64,000 nt of DNA, taken from Tunturiibacter empetritectus. Its GTDB lineage: Bacteria > Acidobacteriota > Terriglobia > Terriglobales > Acidobacteriaceae. Shown in pieces: positions 1 through 7,804 of this stretch. The translations under genes and the position numbers were made by a program. The notes beneath the pieces were generated by a model, which ran no database searches, was not told the origin of the DNA, and was given only the letters and a program-made list of their open reading frames with translations. The stretch's first letter is position 1; every line of letters begins with the position of its first letter. The stretch covers positions 1 to 64,000 of the forward strand of contig NZ_JACCCU010000002.1 in NCBI RefSeq assembly GCF_013410875.1. The letters run 5' to 3'.

Positions 1-43
1 ACGCATCCCGGATCCGTTCATACTGCGCTTCTGTCAGTTCCAT
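1..43 (-). CDS. IS5-family transposase, N-terminal 14 codons (partial)
   Basis: The minus strand from 43 downward reads MELTEAQYERIRDA, a start typical of IS5-family DDE transposases (usual form M-x-L-T-x-x-Q-Y-x-R-I). The rest of the gene, including all catalytic residues, is outside the window, so integrity cannot be judged. The assignment rests on 14 residues, but this N-terminus is distinctive and it sits exactly where an IS end is expected. Confidence 0.7.
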   Translation of the reverse strand, partial: MELTEAQYERIRDA

Positions 44-91
44 CGGTAAGACCAGACTAACAGAAAACTAGAACATAGCGTGAACACGCCC
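1..91 (-). mobile_element. End of an IS5-family insertion sequence (rest lies left of the window)
   Basis: Read on the minus strand, the first 43 bases encode the start of a transposase typical of the IS5 family. The 48 bases between its ATG and position 91 have the look of an IS terminus: the outermost bases on the minus strand read GGGCGTGTTCACGC next to a CTAG tetranucleotide, and IS5-group elements often insert at CTAG or TA. The other terminal inverted repeat is outside the window, so the element boundary (about 91-93) is inferred from position and sequence only. Confidence 0.65.
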
Positions 92-1653
92 TAGTCGTTA
101 TTTGCCCTAAGCAGCATCTGGAGGACATCTCCCCAAGCGACCGGCGCCTGGTGCATCGCGTAGACGGTTTTCACTACGAGATGCTCGCGCTCTACAGCCT
201 GCTCCACCTCGTGTGCAAGTTCCGGGTCATACAGCGTATGGTCATCGTTCACGACTAGCGTGTCGCTTGCGTAGAGCAAGCTGCGTTCGGGAAAATAGAC
301 CATGTACTGGCGCTCCGTAGATGCGCCACGCAGCGGGTACAACACCATTCGGTTCGCCCCGGTTCCAATCTCCCTCTTGTCGCTGACGATCTGCCAATGT
401 GGAGCCTTCCTACTTTTCTGTAGGGAATCAGGATCGATGGTGTGCGGCGCCCTGACCATTCGCTGCAGTAAGGATTTGTTCAGATCCAGTATGAACACCG
501 GCAAACCCTCTGCAACATCCGATCGCACGCCGCCCACGTGAGGCCATGAATCCGAAGTCGACAGTACGGCTTTGATTTGCGTGCCCGGATAACGTCTTCG
601 AGCTTCCGTCAAAATCCCCTCGCTAAAAGAGCCGGAAATTGGTGTCTCCAGAATCACTACGCCGTCTTCCTGCTTCACAATGGTCGTGTTCCAAGGTCCC
701 AGGAAAAGATCGATCCCGGCCGCCAGCAACTTGTCTTGGCCGGTGTGGAATGTAGCTCCCTTCCATCCCTTCTGCTTTGTGCTCACCGTTGCTGCGTTCA
801 TGTCGAGAGCAAAATCTTGATCCCTGACAGGTTTGTTGAAAGCGATGTCTACCGCCTGTGTCGAACTCCACAGTGCGCCGTTTCTCTCCGTGACCTGGTT
901 ACTCGGGAATTCCACGCCATCAACCCAGCGCCAGTCATCGAAGTACACCCTCTGTTCGACGTCGCCCCAGTAAAACCAAAAATCATTGAACTCTTGTGTG
1001 GTTTCGACAGCGTCGGGCAGATGATTGAAGCGGTTCACCAGAATCCGCACGGGAATTCCGTTCCAGGTAAAGGCCAACACCGCGTGGAGTGTCGCGCGCA
1101 CGGTTTTCGGCGTCCCGTAATGCAGGTCCTGCGAGGCAATTGCGGTGAGGATAATTCTTTGCGGTCCAAGGGCCATGGCCTGACATGCCACGATGAGACT
1201 GGCAGTGTCGGACGGAGAATCCTGGCTCCCATTTCGCAGCACTCCCCCAGCTGGAGTCACAACGAGCGTCGTGTCCGAATCCGACTGTTTCAAGTCGGAT
1301 TCAGGCCAAACCGAATGCTCTTTCCTGATCATGCGCTGTCCAGCCAAATCCATTGTGATTTGGTCGCGAGTATAGGAAGTGATGAATGGTGTCTGTCGAT
1401 AAGACTGCTCCATCAGTTCTTTGTTCCCGATCACGTCGAGTTCAACTGTGCTGATCGCAGCTAGTTTGTCTTGTCCTCCCATAGCCCCGGCAGCGAGACT
1501 TAGGCAACCTTTGGGCGTTAGGCCCTCGCATCCCGGCGTGCGCTCCTGAGCTCCCGCCCGCGGCAGGGTGACTGCTCGCGGAGATATTTGTGCTGAACTC
1601 GCTTCCGCGAAAGCGAGTATTGCTGCCACCCAGATGCTGAAACCCTTCTGCAT
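91..1653 (-). CDS. Exported metallo-beta-lactamase-fold-like protein with a degenerate metal site
   Basis: A 520-residue protein with an N-terminal signal peptide (first 22 residues, ending near SSAQ). The C-terminal half (from about residue 300) resembles an MBL-fold hydrolase: hydrophobic strands, then T-S-D-S-W-P-H-V-G-G at residues 366-375 where active family members have T-H-x-H-x-D-H-x-G-G, and a later 'LLYASDTL' strand in the place of the L-x-G-D metal ligand motif. Two of the three metal-binding His and the Asp are replaced, so hydrolase activity is doubtful. The N-terminal 300 residues look like a separate beta-rich domain I cannot name. Start is ATG with a weak TTGGA upstream. The stop codon lies in the CTAG at the IS edge, so the last residues may have been changed by the insertion. 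Confidence 0.6.
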   Translation of the reverse strand: MQKGFSIWVAAILAFAEASSAQISPRAVTLPRAGAQERTPGCEGLTPKGCLSLAAGAMGGQDKLAAISTVELDVIGNKELMEQSYRQTPFITSYTRDQITMDLAGQRMIRKEHSVWPESDLKQSDSDTTLVVTPAGGVLRNGSQDSPSDTASLIVACQAMALGPQRIILTAIASQDLHYGTPKTVRATLHAVLAFTWNGIPVRILVNRFNHLPDAVETTQEFNDFWFYWGDVEQRVYFDDWRWVDGVEFPSNQVTERNGALWSSTQAVDIAFNKPVRDQDFALDMNAATVSTKQKGWKGATFHTGQDKLLAAGIDLFLGPWNTTIVKQEDGVVILETPISGSFSEGILTEARRRYPGTQIKAVLSTSDSWPHVGGVRSDVAEGLPVFILDLNKSLLQRMVRAPHTIDPDSLQKSRKAPHWQIVSDKREIGTGANRMVLYPLRGASTERQYMVYFPERSLLYASDTLVVNDDHTLYDPELAHEVEQAVEREHLVVKTVYAMHQAPVAWGDVLQMLLRANND

Positions 1654-2003
1654 TCCAAGAGTCTAGATTGGTAGGGTCGGCAAAAAAACGTTTTTGCGCC
1701 AGAACGACCCGACGATGCGGCGAGCCGATACCCTTGATTGGGAGTCTCCCCAAAATTGCCACCCTCCTCAATAGATCGTGCGTGCTGACGCACGCGCATA
1801 CAAGAAGCGATTACGGCCGACCCAACCAAAGCCCTGGACGTTACGCGGTGTCGAGGATTGGGGGCGAAAGCAGCAGGCATCTCACGCGGCTATTTCAGGA
1901 GTATGCGGCAATGAGCATTGCGGCCTATAAAATAGTCAGAGGGTGACGCTGGCTCGTGAACTGATTACTCAGACGTGTCTGGACGTGGAGCAAGTGGCGA
2001 AGT

Positions 2004-2317
2004 GTGCCGGGAACCGCGTTGATGCTGGCAAGGCAGCACGGAATCCGCCAGAATCGCGACGATGGAAGCATCGGCAAAACGCTGACTGCGTTTATTCGCC
2101 GTGCGGATGGAGGTACACTCTCCCGGCTGATGGTGGAAGCAAGCATCCTGCTGGCGTCCTCGCGGGGCAATCCCACTGCGATCTGAAGGAAGCTGCTACC
2201 GCCTACATGGTGGACGCCGATGTCATCGCCGCAAAGGTGAAGCAGGAGTTCACCGCAAAGGAGAACGCAAGGAAAGCGCCACATCCAACAGCTAAGACCG
2301 CGAAACAGGTTGCCTAG
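2004..2317 (+). pseudogene. Decayed C-terminal part of a ParB/RepB-like partition protein
   Basis: Frame 3 at 2004-2183 reads ...GSIGKTLTAFIRRADG..., then LSRLMVEASILLASSRGNPTAI and a stop; from 2185 another frame continues LKEAATAYMVDADVIAAKVKQEF to a stop at 2317. The two parts join naturally if one base is restored near 2184, giving the helical, lysine-ending C-terminus I associate with plasmid- or island-borne ParB-like proteins. No N-terminal nuclease or HTH part is found upstream. The family call is from memory of that C-terminal pattern and is moderate; the frameshift itself is visible. It suggests a past plasmid or integrative element. Confidence 0.45.
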
Positions 2318-2629
2318 TTATCCACCACCGAGAGGCGGCGTTGCACCGTCCCTCGTCTTTGACACAAAACCCGCGGCAGGGAGAAACCTTGCTAGTTTCT
2401 CTCTGGACCCTCTTCCAGCCTCGCTTATAACCGTCGCTCGCCTAGCTACGAATCTACTGCCTACGCCGCCGCTACCGACGGAAACCCAGGTTATGGATAC
2501 TTGTAGTGCGATGTCACTGCGATTACTAATCCGACCCGGCCTCACCCTTCGGCGTGACCACCCTAGCCGATGCGTCCGGCGTCATTATCAAAATCGGAAA
2601 CCTGTAGTTGATCGGACATGGACTTCGCT
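2318..2629. other. Gap without a recognisable gene
   Basis: 312 bases between the ParB-like remnant and the stop of the next minus-strand gene. Open frames of 75 codons (minus) and 150 codons (plus, running into the neighbouring gene) exist, but neither shows a recognisable domain, a convincing start or a ribosome-binding site. It is probably decayed DNA. Confidence 0.4.
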
Positions 2630-3157
2630 TCATGGCGTTGGAGCAACCGACCGTTTCAGCAGAAGACGACCGATCTGTTCTTTCGCACCCGCATACCGAG
2701 TGGCCATATCCCCACTGAACAGACCCTGTATACCTCCCGCACGATCGAGAATCAAGATGTAGGCGTCATCTGGCGTCGAATAATGGACCAGTTGCTTGAA
2801 AACTGCCTCAGACTCGAAAATGGGAATAACCTCGTCTCGATCCTGTCCCGCCGATCTCTCGACGCCCGATTTGGCGAGCCCGCGGAATAGTTTTGGGACG
2901 TCCTCCAAGAAGGGTAGCCGCAGCACAACTAGTTCTCCGTTATGGCTGAAGTCTGTTCTGAATCGATTTGCCCATGCCCCGGCCGGTTCTGAAGAACCAC
3001 GAGTGAAGCCGACGATTAGCACTGCTACCTTTCCTTTCAGTTCGTCCGGCAGAACGTGTGCGTGGCCGCTCACGGCAGTGCCGTGAACTTGAGGCAGTGT
3101 TTGCGCTTGCAGCATTATGCAAGAGAGGCAGAGGACCATCACAGCCGCGAATCTCAT
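2630..3157 (-). CDS. Exported thioredoxin-fold-like protein
   Basis: A 175-residue protein with a signal peptide (MRFAAVMVLCLSCIMLQAQ). The mature part begins with a beta strand KVAVLIVGFTRGSS, followed by a helix with W-A-N-R-F, then a strand LVVLRLPFLEDVP, and later AYILILDRAGGIQGLFSGD: the layout of an ATP10/thioredoxin-like fold. There is no CxxC, so it is not a disulfide reductase. The start ATG has AAAGGA eight bases upstream. It stands alone on its strand; its partner and role are unknown. Confidence 0.55.
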   Translation of the reverse strand: MRFAAVMVLCLSCIMLQAQTLPQVHGTAVSGHAHVLPDELKGKVAVLIVGFTRGSSEPAGAWANRFRTDFSHNGELVVLRLPFLEDVPKLFRGLAKSGVERSAGQDRDEVIPIFESEAVFKQLVHYSTPDDAYILILDRAGGIQGLFSGDMATRYAGAKEQIGRLLLKRSVAPTP

Positions 3158-3446
3158 CAGGGTTCCTTTCGGTACGCACTTTCGTGAAACTAGAAATTGC
3201 TACTGTGAGGGCACTTGCCAGGCCTCGGTCTCGATCAATGGTTATCGAAATGCTGTAATCGGCGCGGCCTCGGACCTGCACATTGGCGTCCCGCGACCAC
3301 GGGATCCGATGTCAGGGATGTCGATCATGGACCATTGGGCTTGAAAGCCTGACGGTCGTCTGGAATTCTAATCGAGTATTGTGAGGGAACGTGACTTCTT
3401 TGCCGCGCCGGATGATGCGTTCATAGATCGATACTGCTGCCGAATA

Positions 3447-4679
3447 TTAGCCGATCCCGGCGGCGATATTTCTTTGACCGGCTGCGGTGCCGACAATGAA
3501 TCCGATAAGCCCAAGCCCGCCGGAAGCTGCACCGTTCTTCACAAGCGCGCCTCCATCGCCGTCAAATGGTCGAGAGGCAAGCGCAGCCAAAATGATTGGT
3601 ATCACCACCTTGTTCTGGGGCTTTGGCTTTACTTCGCCTTCCGAATTCATGATCATTGCCGAGCTTTGGGAAGAATCGATTCCGTTCACGACTGCATCAA
3701 CGTTCAATGGCGTTTGGCCGTGAATTTCGAGTTGATGAAATCTAAATCGAAGAATTCCGGCCCGGCCCCAGGAGCGCGCCGGCTTTGCTTGTGAGACCGC
3801 GCCCAAAATGACTGAGCCTTGAGGAACAACCACGCTACCTTCAGAATTAAGAATCGGCTCTGCCACCCTTGCGCTTATCGCTTGACCACTTTTCGAGGTC
3901 AACGATGAAATGTCGTCGCTGAGGTAGGCACGTATAAGCCACGTTGGCTCGTGCTTTCCAGCAGTTATTTCTGTTGGTATGGGTGGACGACCCGTGACCA
4001 TTCCAGCCTCATCGGAGGATTGCGTCTGAGGTTGAGTTGGAATAATGAGGGGAGCGCTCGTCTCGACGGTCCAGGCCGTCTCGCGCTCGATGCGTTCAGG
4101 ATGCCATGGGATCTGACTGTATATGAACTGCTTGAAGCGGTCCTCCTTGTCGGGCCCTGTAAATGTTGCAATAAAACTCTTGGATACCTGCTTAAGGTCC
4201 GACAATTGTCGAGACAGGAAACTTCCGGTGCGCGGTGGATTAGGAATGACCCGGTAAATCTTGGCCCCCTTGGTCGCGGCGTAGGTCGTGACGGCAATGA
4301 TCGACCCGTCAACTGCAACAAGTTGGTCAAACCGAACCACAGGCGTGTGAAACGGGGTAAAGTCGCCGCGTAATCGAGCATGAATGCGTCGGCTGCGGTC
4401 TGCATCTAGAGCGGTAATGGTTCCGTTGAGCGGTGTGTTTTCTGGTAGTACCAGCTCGTCGTTCACATATACAGGGTACATAAGCTCGGCTCGCACCTGC
4501 TCGCCGATTCTCATCGCGGAAGGGGACACGGCCTTGATGGGTAGAGGTGTCCCGATCGGGATTGTTATCGACAGCGACTGGCAGTGAGCGCATGGCCAAA
4601 TGAAAATCCCAATTACCATTCCGAACGACAGGCGGATGCCGACGATGAGGGCAATCGTTTCAACTCTGTTGATCGGCAC
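3447..4679 (-). CDS. Exported protein with two VirB10/TrbI-like beta segments, function unknown
   Basis: A 410-residue protein starting at GTG with AAGGGA seven bases upstream and a long N-terminal hydrophobic segment ending near CAHCQS. Two similar blocks are visible: residues about 70-125 (V-L-P-E-N-T-P-L-N-G-T-I followed by a charged stretch and F-D-Q-L) and about 285-335 (V-V-P-Q-G-S-V-I-L-G-A-V followed by a charged stretch and F-H-Q-L-E). This 'P-x-G-T-x-L-x-G-x-V' pattern is seen in the C-terminal beta domain of VirB10/TrbI proteins and in acidobacterial exported proteins. The C-terminus is glycine- and alanine-rich. It starts 12 bases after the O-methyltransferase stop, so it is probably the last gene of the TetR-controlled operon. 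Confidence 0.5.
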   Translation of the reverse strand: MPINRVETIALIVGIRLSFGMVIGIFIWPCAHCQSLSITIPIGTPLPIKAVSPSAMRIGEQVRAELMYPVYVNDELVLPENTPLNGTITALDADRSRRIHARLRGDFTPFHTPVVRFDQLVAVDGSIIAVTTYAATKGAKIYRVIPNPPRTGSFLSRQLSDLKQVSKSFIATFTGPDKEDRFKQFIYSQIPWHPERIERETAWTVETSAPLIIPTQPQTQSSDEAGMVTGRPPIPTEITAGKHEPTWLIRAYLSDDISSLTSKSGQAISARVAEPILNSEGSVVVPQGSVILGAVSQAKPARSWGRAGILRFRFHQLEIHGQTPLNVDAVVNGIDSSQSSAMIMNSEGEVKPKPQNKVVIPIILAALASRPFDGDGGALVKNGAASGGLGLIGFIVGTAAGQRNIAAGIG

Positions 4680-4691
4680 TATAAATTCCCT

Positions 4692-5762
4692 TCATTTCCC
4701 GGTTGGAGCTGGCTTCCGCGCGACCTGTATTTTGCAGTCAGGCAAAAGACGAAACGACACGGGGCGTTCCGGACAAAGACCTGCCTCTTCTTGCCAGGCT
4801 CGAATGTCGCTTAGCTCCCAAAGTTGCGCTCCACTAACCGCGCCGAAATACAGATCCATCAGAGTGGTAATTTGGCCTCCCGATGCACTGGAAGGACGAC
4901 GAACCAGATCCATTGCAACTAGAATTCCGCCGGGCTTCAGTGCGCCCGCTACTCGCTGAACTAGGCAGCGGTTCGTCTTTTCATCGAAATGGTGCATGAG
5001 GTTGGCAATCAGAACCACGTCAGCCGAGCTTGGAGCGAGCACGATCGAGCGGGCGTCAGCCACTGCAAAGGTGACTCGATTCCATGCCGGGACCTTAGTG
5101 CGCTCCAAGCTACCGCTTAGCGGTATGGCAAGGTCGAGTACCCGCGCATGAAGGTGGGGATAGTGGGTACATAACGCCAGGGAATACAGGCCGTGGCCGC
5201 CCCCAATGTCCAACATTTCGGTCGCTCCAGACGGAAGGCGGAGGTTACTAACTAACTCACCCGCAATCAGTCGTGCCTGGTCAGCTTGCCCCTGATGGTA
5301 TAAATACCAGTCTTCCGGCTGCATCTCGCTGTGGAAGTCTTGGCCCCGCCCAGTGCGGACATACTGCCCAAACTCCATGAATCGCATGTCAAGCTCACGG
5401 TGCAACATCGCGTAGTGCAACGACTTATCGGCCCCTGCCAGCAGCCACCGTCGAGATGCCCGGGTCAGTCGGTAGAGTGACGGTCGTGGAGAAGGAGCGT
5501 AGCTTTCGTGCAAGTACTTACTCGCGCTCAAAGCTCGCAGGAGCCGCTCCGTTGCGTCGGGATCGGTCTCACAGCGGGAGGCGACTCCCCCTGCCGCGAG
5601 CGGCCCTTGTTCTAGGGCATCGAAAATGCCGAGCGACGAAGCGGCGATAACCGCTTTGGCCAGCATCGGCCCAATAATCACATCGCACAGCGGCGTAGGC
5701 ACCTGACCAAACATCAGAGCGACCCACTCGGCGGGATTTTCTGGAACTGTGGAGAGTCTCAT
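4692..5762 (-). CDS. SAM-dependent O-methyltransferase (COMT-like)
   Basis: A 356-residue small-molecule O-methyltransferase of the plant COMT / acetylserotonin type: an N-terminal winged-helix dimerisation domain (about residues 20-100), then the SAM-binding motif MLDIGGGHGLYSLALC, then LANLMHHFDE, the region with the usual catalytic base, and MDLVRRPSS. Such enzymes methylate hydroxyls of phenols, quinones or polyketides; the substrate here is unknown. The ATG at 5762 is preferred because AGGA lies about six bases upstream; an upstream TTG at 5795 would overlap the preceding gene by 8 bases. It is the third gene of a tightly packed minus-strand operon. Confidence 0.85.
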   Translation of the reverse strand: MRLSTVPENPAEWVALMFGQVPTPLCDVIIGPMLAKAVIAASSLGIFDALEQGPLAAGGVASRCETDPDATERLLRALSASKYLHESYAPSPRPSLYRLTRASRRWLLAGADKSLHYAMLHRELDMRFMEFGQYVRTGRGQDFHSEMQPEDWYLYHQGQADQARLIAGELVSNLRLPSGATEMLDIGGGHGLYSLALCTHYPHLHARVLDLAIPLSGSLERTKVPAWNRVTFAVADARSIVLAPSSADVVLIANLMHHFDEKTNRCLVQRVAGALKPGGILVAMDLVRRPSSASGGQITTLMDLYFGAVSGAQLWELSDIRAWQEEAGLCPERPVSFRLLPDCKIQVARKPAPTGK

Positions 5763-5787
5763 CGGTATCCTGCCTGCGTTGAGTTGG

Positions 5788-6420
5788 TTAGCCAATGAAG
5801 ACGGCTTTACGGACGTACTCGTTCTTTCGCAACTCCGAGGTGATGAAATGCGCCACCGTCGCGCAAGGCACGGACATCGTTCCGGGGATGATGCCCTCGG
5901 TGGAAAGACGGTAATCCGCGAATGTCTGGGAATTGGTAAGACGAGAAGGTCGGACGATCGTCCAGTCCAGCTGTGTACCGGTGACGAGCTTCTCTACTGC
6001 CCTGTGTTCCTTGCGAATGTTTCGGAAAAGCGTGGCAAGAAGAATGCGGAAGATCGTTGCAGGTATGACCCCCAGTGGCAAAACGCGCGTGTCCACCATC
6101 CCCGCTGACATTCCGATATAGCGGCGAATGGAGGTCTTCTGAATCGTGCGTAAAATTACACTAGTCGTCTCGGATTCGATCGAGTTCCTCCGGAGCGTTC
6201 CGGCACCGATCGCGTTCACTACCGCATCTTGGCCCTCAAGCGCCGCTGCCACTGCGCCAGTGTTCATCGCATCGCCTACCGCGACCCTAACGCCGACGGG
6301 TGCCCGGTATGAAGACAGATTGCGGACGGACGCCGTAACCGAAAAGCCTTCTCGCAACAGGGCCGCCACGATTGCTCTTCCCAGCTTTCCGCCCGCACCA
6401 AAGACGAGGACGTTGTTCAT
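5788..6420 (-). CDS. NmrA-type NAD(P)-binding protein
   Basis: A 210-residue atypical short-chain dehydrogenase: it begins MNNVLVFGAGGKLGRAI, the Rossmann G-x-G-G-x-x-G dinucleotide-binding loop, followed by VGDAMNTGAV, DAVVNAIGAG and, near the C-terminus, LDWTIVRPSRL, all typical of the NmrA/SDR_a5 group. These proteins act as NAD(P)H-dependent reductases or redox sensors. The ATG at 6420 overlaps the TGA of the upstream gene as ATGA, showing translational coupling; a longer frame to 6495 is therefore rejected. Its end overlaps or abuts the O-methyltransferase. Confidence 0.85.
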   Translation of the reverse strand: MNNVLVFGAGGKLGRAIVAALLREGFSVTASVRNLSSYRAPVGVRVAVGDAMNTGAVAAALEGQDAVVNAIGAGTLRRNSIESETTSVILRTIQKTSIRRYIGMSAGMVDTRVLPLGVIPATIFRILLATLFRNIRKEHRAVEKLVTGTQLDWTIVRPSRLTNSQTFADYRLSTEGIIPGTMSVPCATVAHFITSELRKNEYVRKAVFIG

Positions 6421-6893
6421 CGTGTGTTCCCCCATTGAAAGAACACGTAGCCTGCTACAGCCAATATGCATCGAATCGTATCGGCACGATTCCACCGATC
6501 AATGATTTTTGCGGCATCCACTGGCGGATTGTCGGACCACGCCAATATTTGAAGATTGATCGGTCGATGTACAGCCAGAGTCATTATGAACACAGATAAG
6601 GAAAGAAGGGATGCGGCCCAGTCGCAAATGCGGTTGGCCGGACCGCCGTAAAATAGCGTGAGCCCGGACAATACTATGGAGAGGATCATCAGCAGAGGCA
6701 TCGCCTTACTAATACGATGGATAAGGAGAGGGCGTAATCTCAGCTGCAAATCCAATGGGAGTTTACCCACAGCGGGCCGCAACCCTAAGGTCCCAAATAC
6801 GAAGGACCCAGCAAGCAAACCGTACACCACTGCGGCAGCGCAGGAGAGGAAGGGGTGCGGCGGGATTGGACTAGTTGCACCGTTAATGAGCAT
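6417..6893 (-). CDS. DUF1772 (anthrone-oxygenase-like) membrane protein
   Basis: A 158-residue protein with four hydrophobic segments (starting near residues 16, 65, 90 and 140) and the DUF1772 hallmarks P-I-N-x-x-I-x-x-W (in HRPINLQILAW) and a terminal W-N-R-A-D-T-I-R. The family includes fungal anthrone oxygenases; bacterial members are mostly uncharacterised. The start is placed at ATG 6893 because a promoter (TTGACA at 6924-6929, CATTAT at 6901-6906) would initiate at about 6894, excluding the longer frame that begins upstream at TTG 6962. This makes the mRNA nearly leaderless, which fits the absence of a ribosome-binding site. It is the first gene of the operon. Confidence 0.75.
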   Translation of the reverse strand: MLINGATSPIPPHPFLSCAAAVVYGLLAGSFVFGTLGLRPAVGKLPLDLQLRLRPLLIHRISKAMPLLMILSIVLSGLTLFYGGPANRICDWAASLLSLSVFIMTLAVHRPINLQILAWSDNPPVDAAKIIDRWNRADTIRCILAVAGYVFFQWGNTR

Positions 6894-6929
6894 TCGCTCA
6901 ATAATGCCGCAGAGCAGTTGGCTTGTCAA
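6883..6929 (-). promoter_or_regulatory. Promoter and TetR-type operator of the DUF1772 operon
   Basis: On the minus strand: TTGACA (6929-6924), a 17-base spacer, CATTAT (6906-6901), and a 22-base palindrome at 6883-6904 with arms TTA-x-TGAGC and GCTCA-x-TAA. The palindrome covers the -10 box, the predicted start point and the start codon, so a bound repressor would block initiation. A second, nearly identical palindrome with the same promoter layout is at 7758-7804. Binding by the TetR protein encoded between them is inferred. Confidence 0.7.
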
Positions 6930-7003
6930 GATGCCAGTAAGGAACGAGTGTTTGCCCCTCAACGTGGAGCGGTATAGTTGTCAGTGTAGAAAATGCTCCA
7001 ATA

Positions 7004-7627
7004 GTGCGAGTTCGCTCGCAAGGACACGAATTGAGACCTCAATCGATTACAAAGGAAATGATCGTTGACGCCGCTTTGTCGGTGATCCACGCGAAGGGCG
7101 TTGCAGGGGCTACGACCCGTGCGATCGTCAAGGCAGTGCCGTGTTCCGAGGGAAGCCTCTATGTTCACTTCACAGACCGGACCCAGTTGCTAGTCGCCGT
7201 CATCCGCAAGGTAGTGGGTGGTTTCTCAAAATCTCTGTCTCTCTTGGACGGTCAAGAGGGGAAGGGACATGATCCTTATGAGAGGCTTGTAGCGCTGATG
7301 CTCGAAGGATTGCAGTTTTACCGCGCTGCGCTGCCCGTTTTGGCCGGCGTAATTTCTGACCCGCAAGTCCTTCTAGCGCAACAAGAAGCCTTTTCTGCTT
7401 TAGATCGTGGGCCGAAGACCTCACGAGGAACGATTGCGGCGTTTATCAGCAAGGAAATCAAGCAACACAGACTTTCTGCGTCCATCAATCCAGATAGCGC
7501 AGCAGCGATGATGCTCTATGTTCCGTTGGGAAGAGCATTCGAAGAGCGATTTACCGGGAGACGCCCGGTTGGCAGCGACGTTAGTTTCTGCAAGCAATCT
7601 GTCGCTACCATTTTGCAAATCGGCTGA
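7004..7627 (+). CDS. TetR/AcrR-family transcriptional repressor
   Basis: A 207-residue regulator. The N-terminal HTH is clear: IVDAALSVIHAKGVAGATTRAI, then GSLYVHFTDRTQLL, the recognition helix and its following helix. The C-terminal ligand-binding domain (residues 70-207) is variable and gives no ligand. It lies divergent to the DUF1772 operon and between two matching palindromic operators (6883-6904 and 7782-7804), so it most likely represses both and perhaps itself. The start is GTG at 7004 with no strong ribosome-binding site; an additional perfect 6-bp inverted repeat (TGCGAG/CTCGCA) covers the start codon. Confidence 0.85.
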   Translation: MRVRSQGHELRPQSITKEMIVDAALSVIHAKGVAGATTRAIVKAVPCSEGSLYVHFTDRTQLLVAVIRKVVGGFSKSLSLLDGQEGKGHDPYERLVALMLEGLQFYRAALPVLAGVISDPQVLLAQQEAFSALDRGPKTSRGTIAAFISKEIKQHRLSASINPDSAAAMMLYVPLGRAFEERFTGRRPVGSDVSFCKQSVATILQIG

Positions 7628-7757
7628 GATGGATCTCCTTGACGCGGGAAACGCCGTTTGCGCAGGAGAAGCTCGCCGCTTGTCCAAGGTTCGCCTTGGA
7701 CAGCAAATTGCCACCCCCTCCTTCGACACTGGACGCCATAGGTCGATCAGCGATGCA

Positions 7758-7804
7758 TTGACAAACTAAGCCGATTGAGAGTTAATGAGCGTGTGCTCAA
7801 TTAA
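7758..7804 (+). promoter_or_regulatory. Second promoter with the same TetR-type operator
   Basis: TTGACA (7758-7763), a 17-base spacer, GTTAAT (7781-7786), and a palindrome at 7782-7804 with arms TTAATGAGC and GCTCAATTA. Over 22 aligned positions it matches the 6883-6904 operator at 18. Position relative to the -10 box differs by a single base. It points right, toward the exported protein starting at 7994, leaving an untranslated leader of roughly 200 bases with no gene that I recognise. Confidence 0.65.

Noticed and set aside
577-1464. 295-codon plus-strand frame opposite the MBL-like gene
   Set aside because: Shadow of the minus-strand gene: no domain, no signal, and the other strand shows a signal peptide and a family pattern.
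2310-2762. 150-codon plus frame and 75-codon minus frame in the gap
   Set aside because: No start with a ribosome-binding site and no domain; it overlaps the thioredoxin-fold gene.
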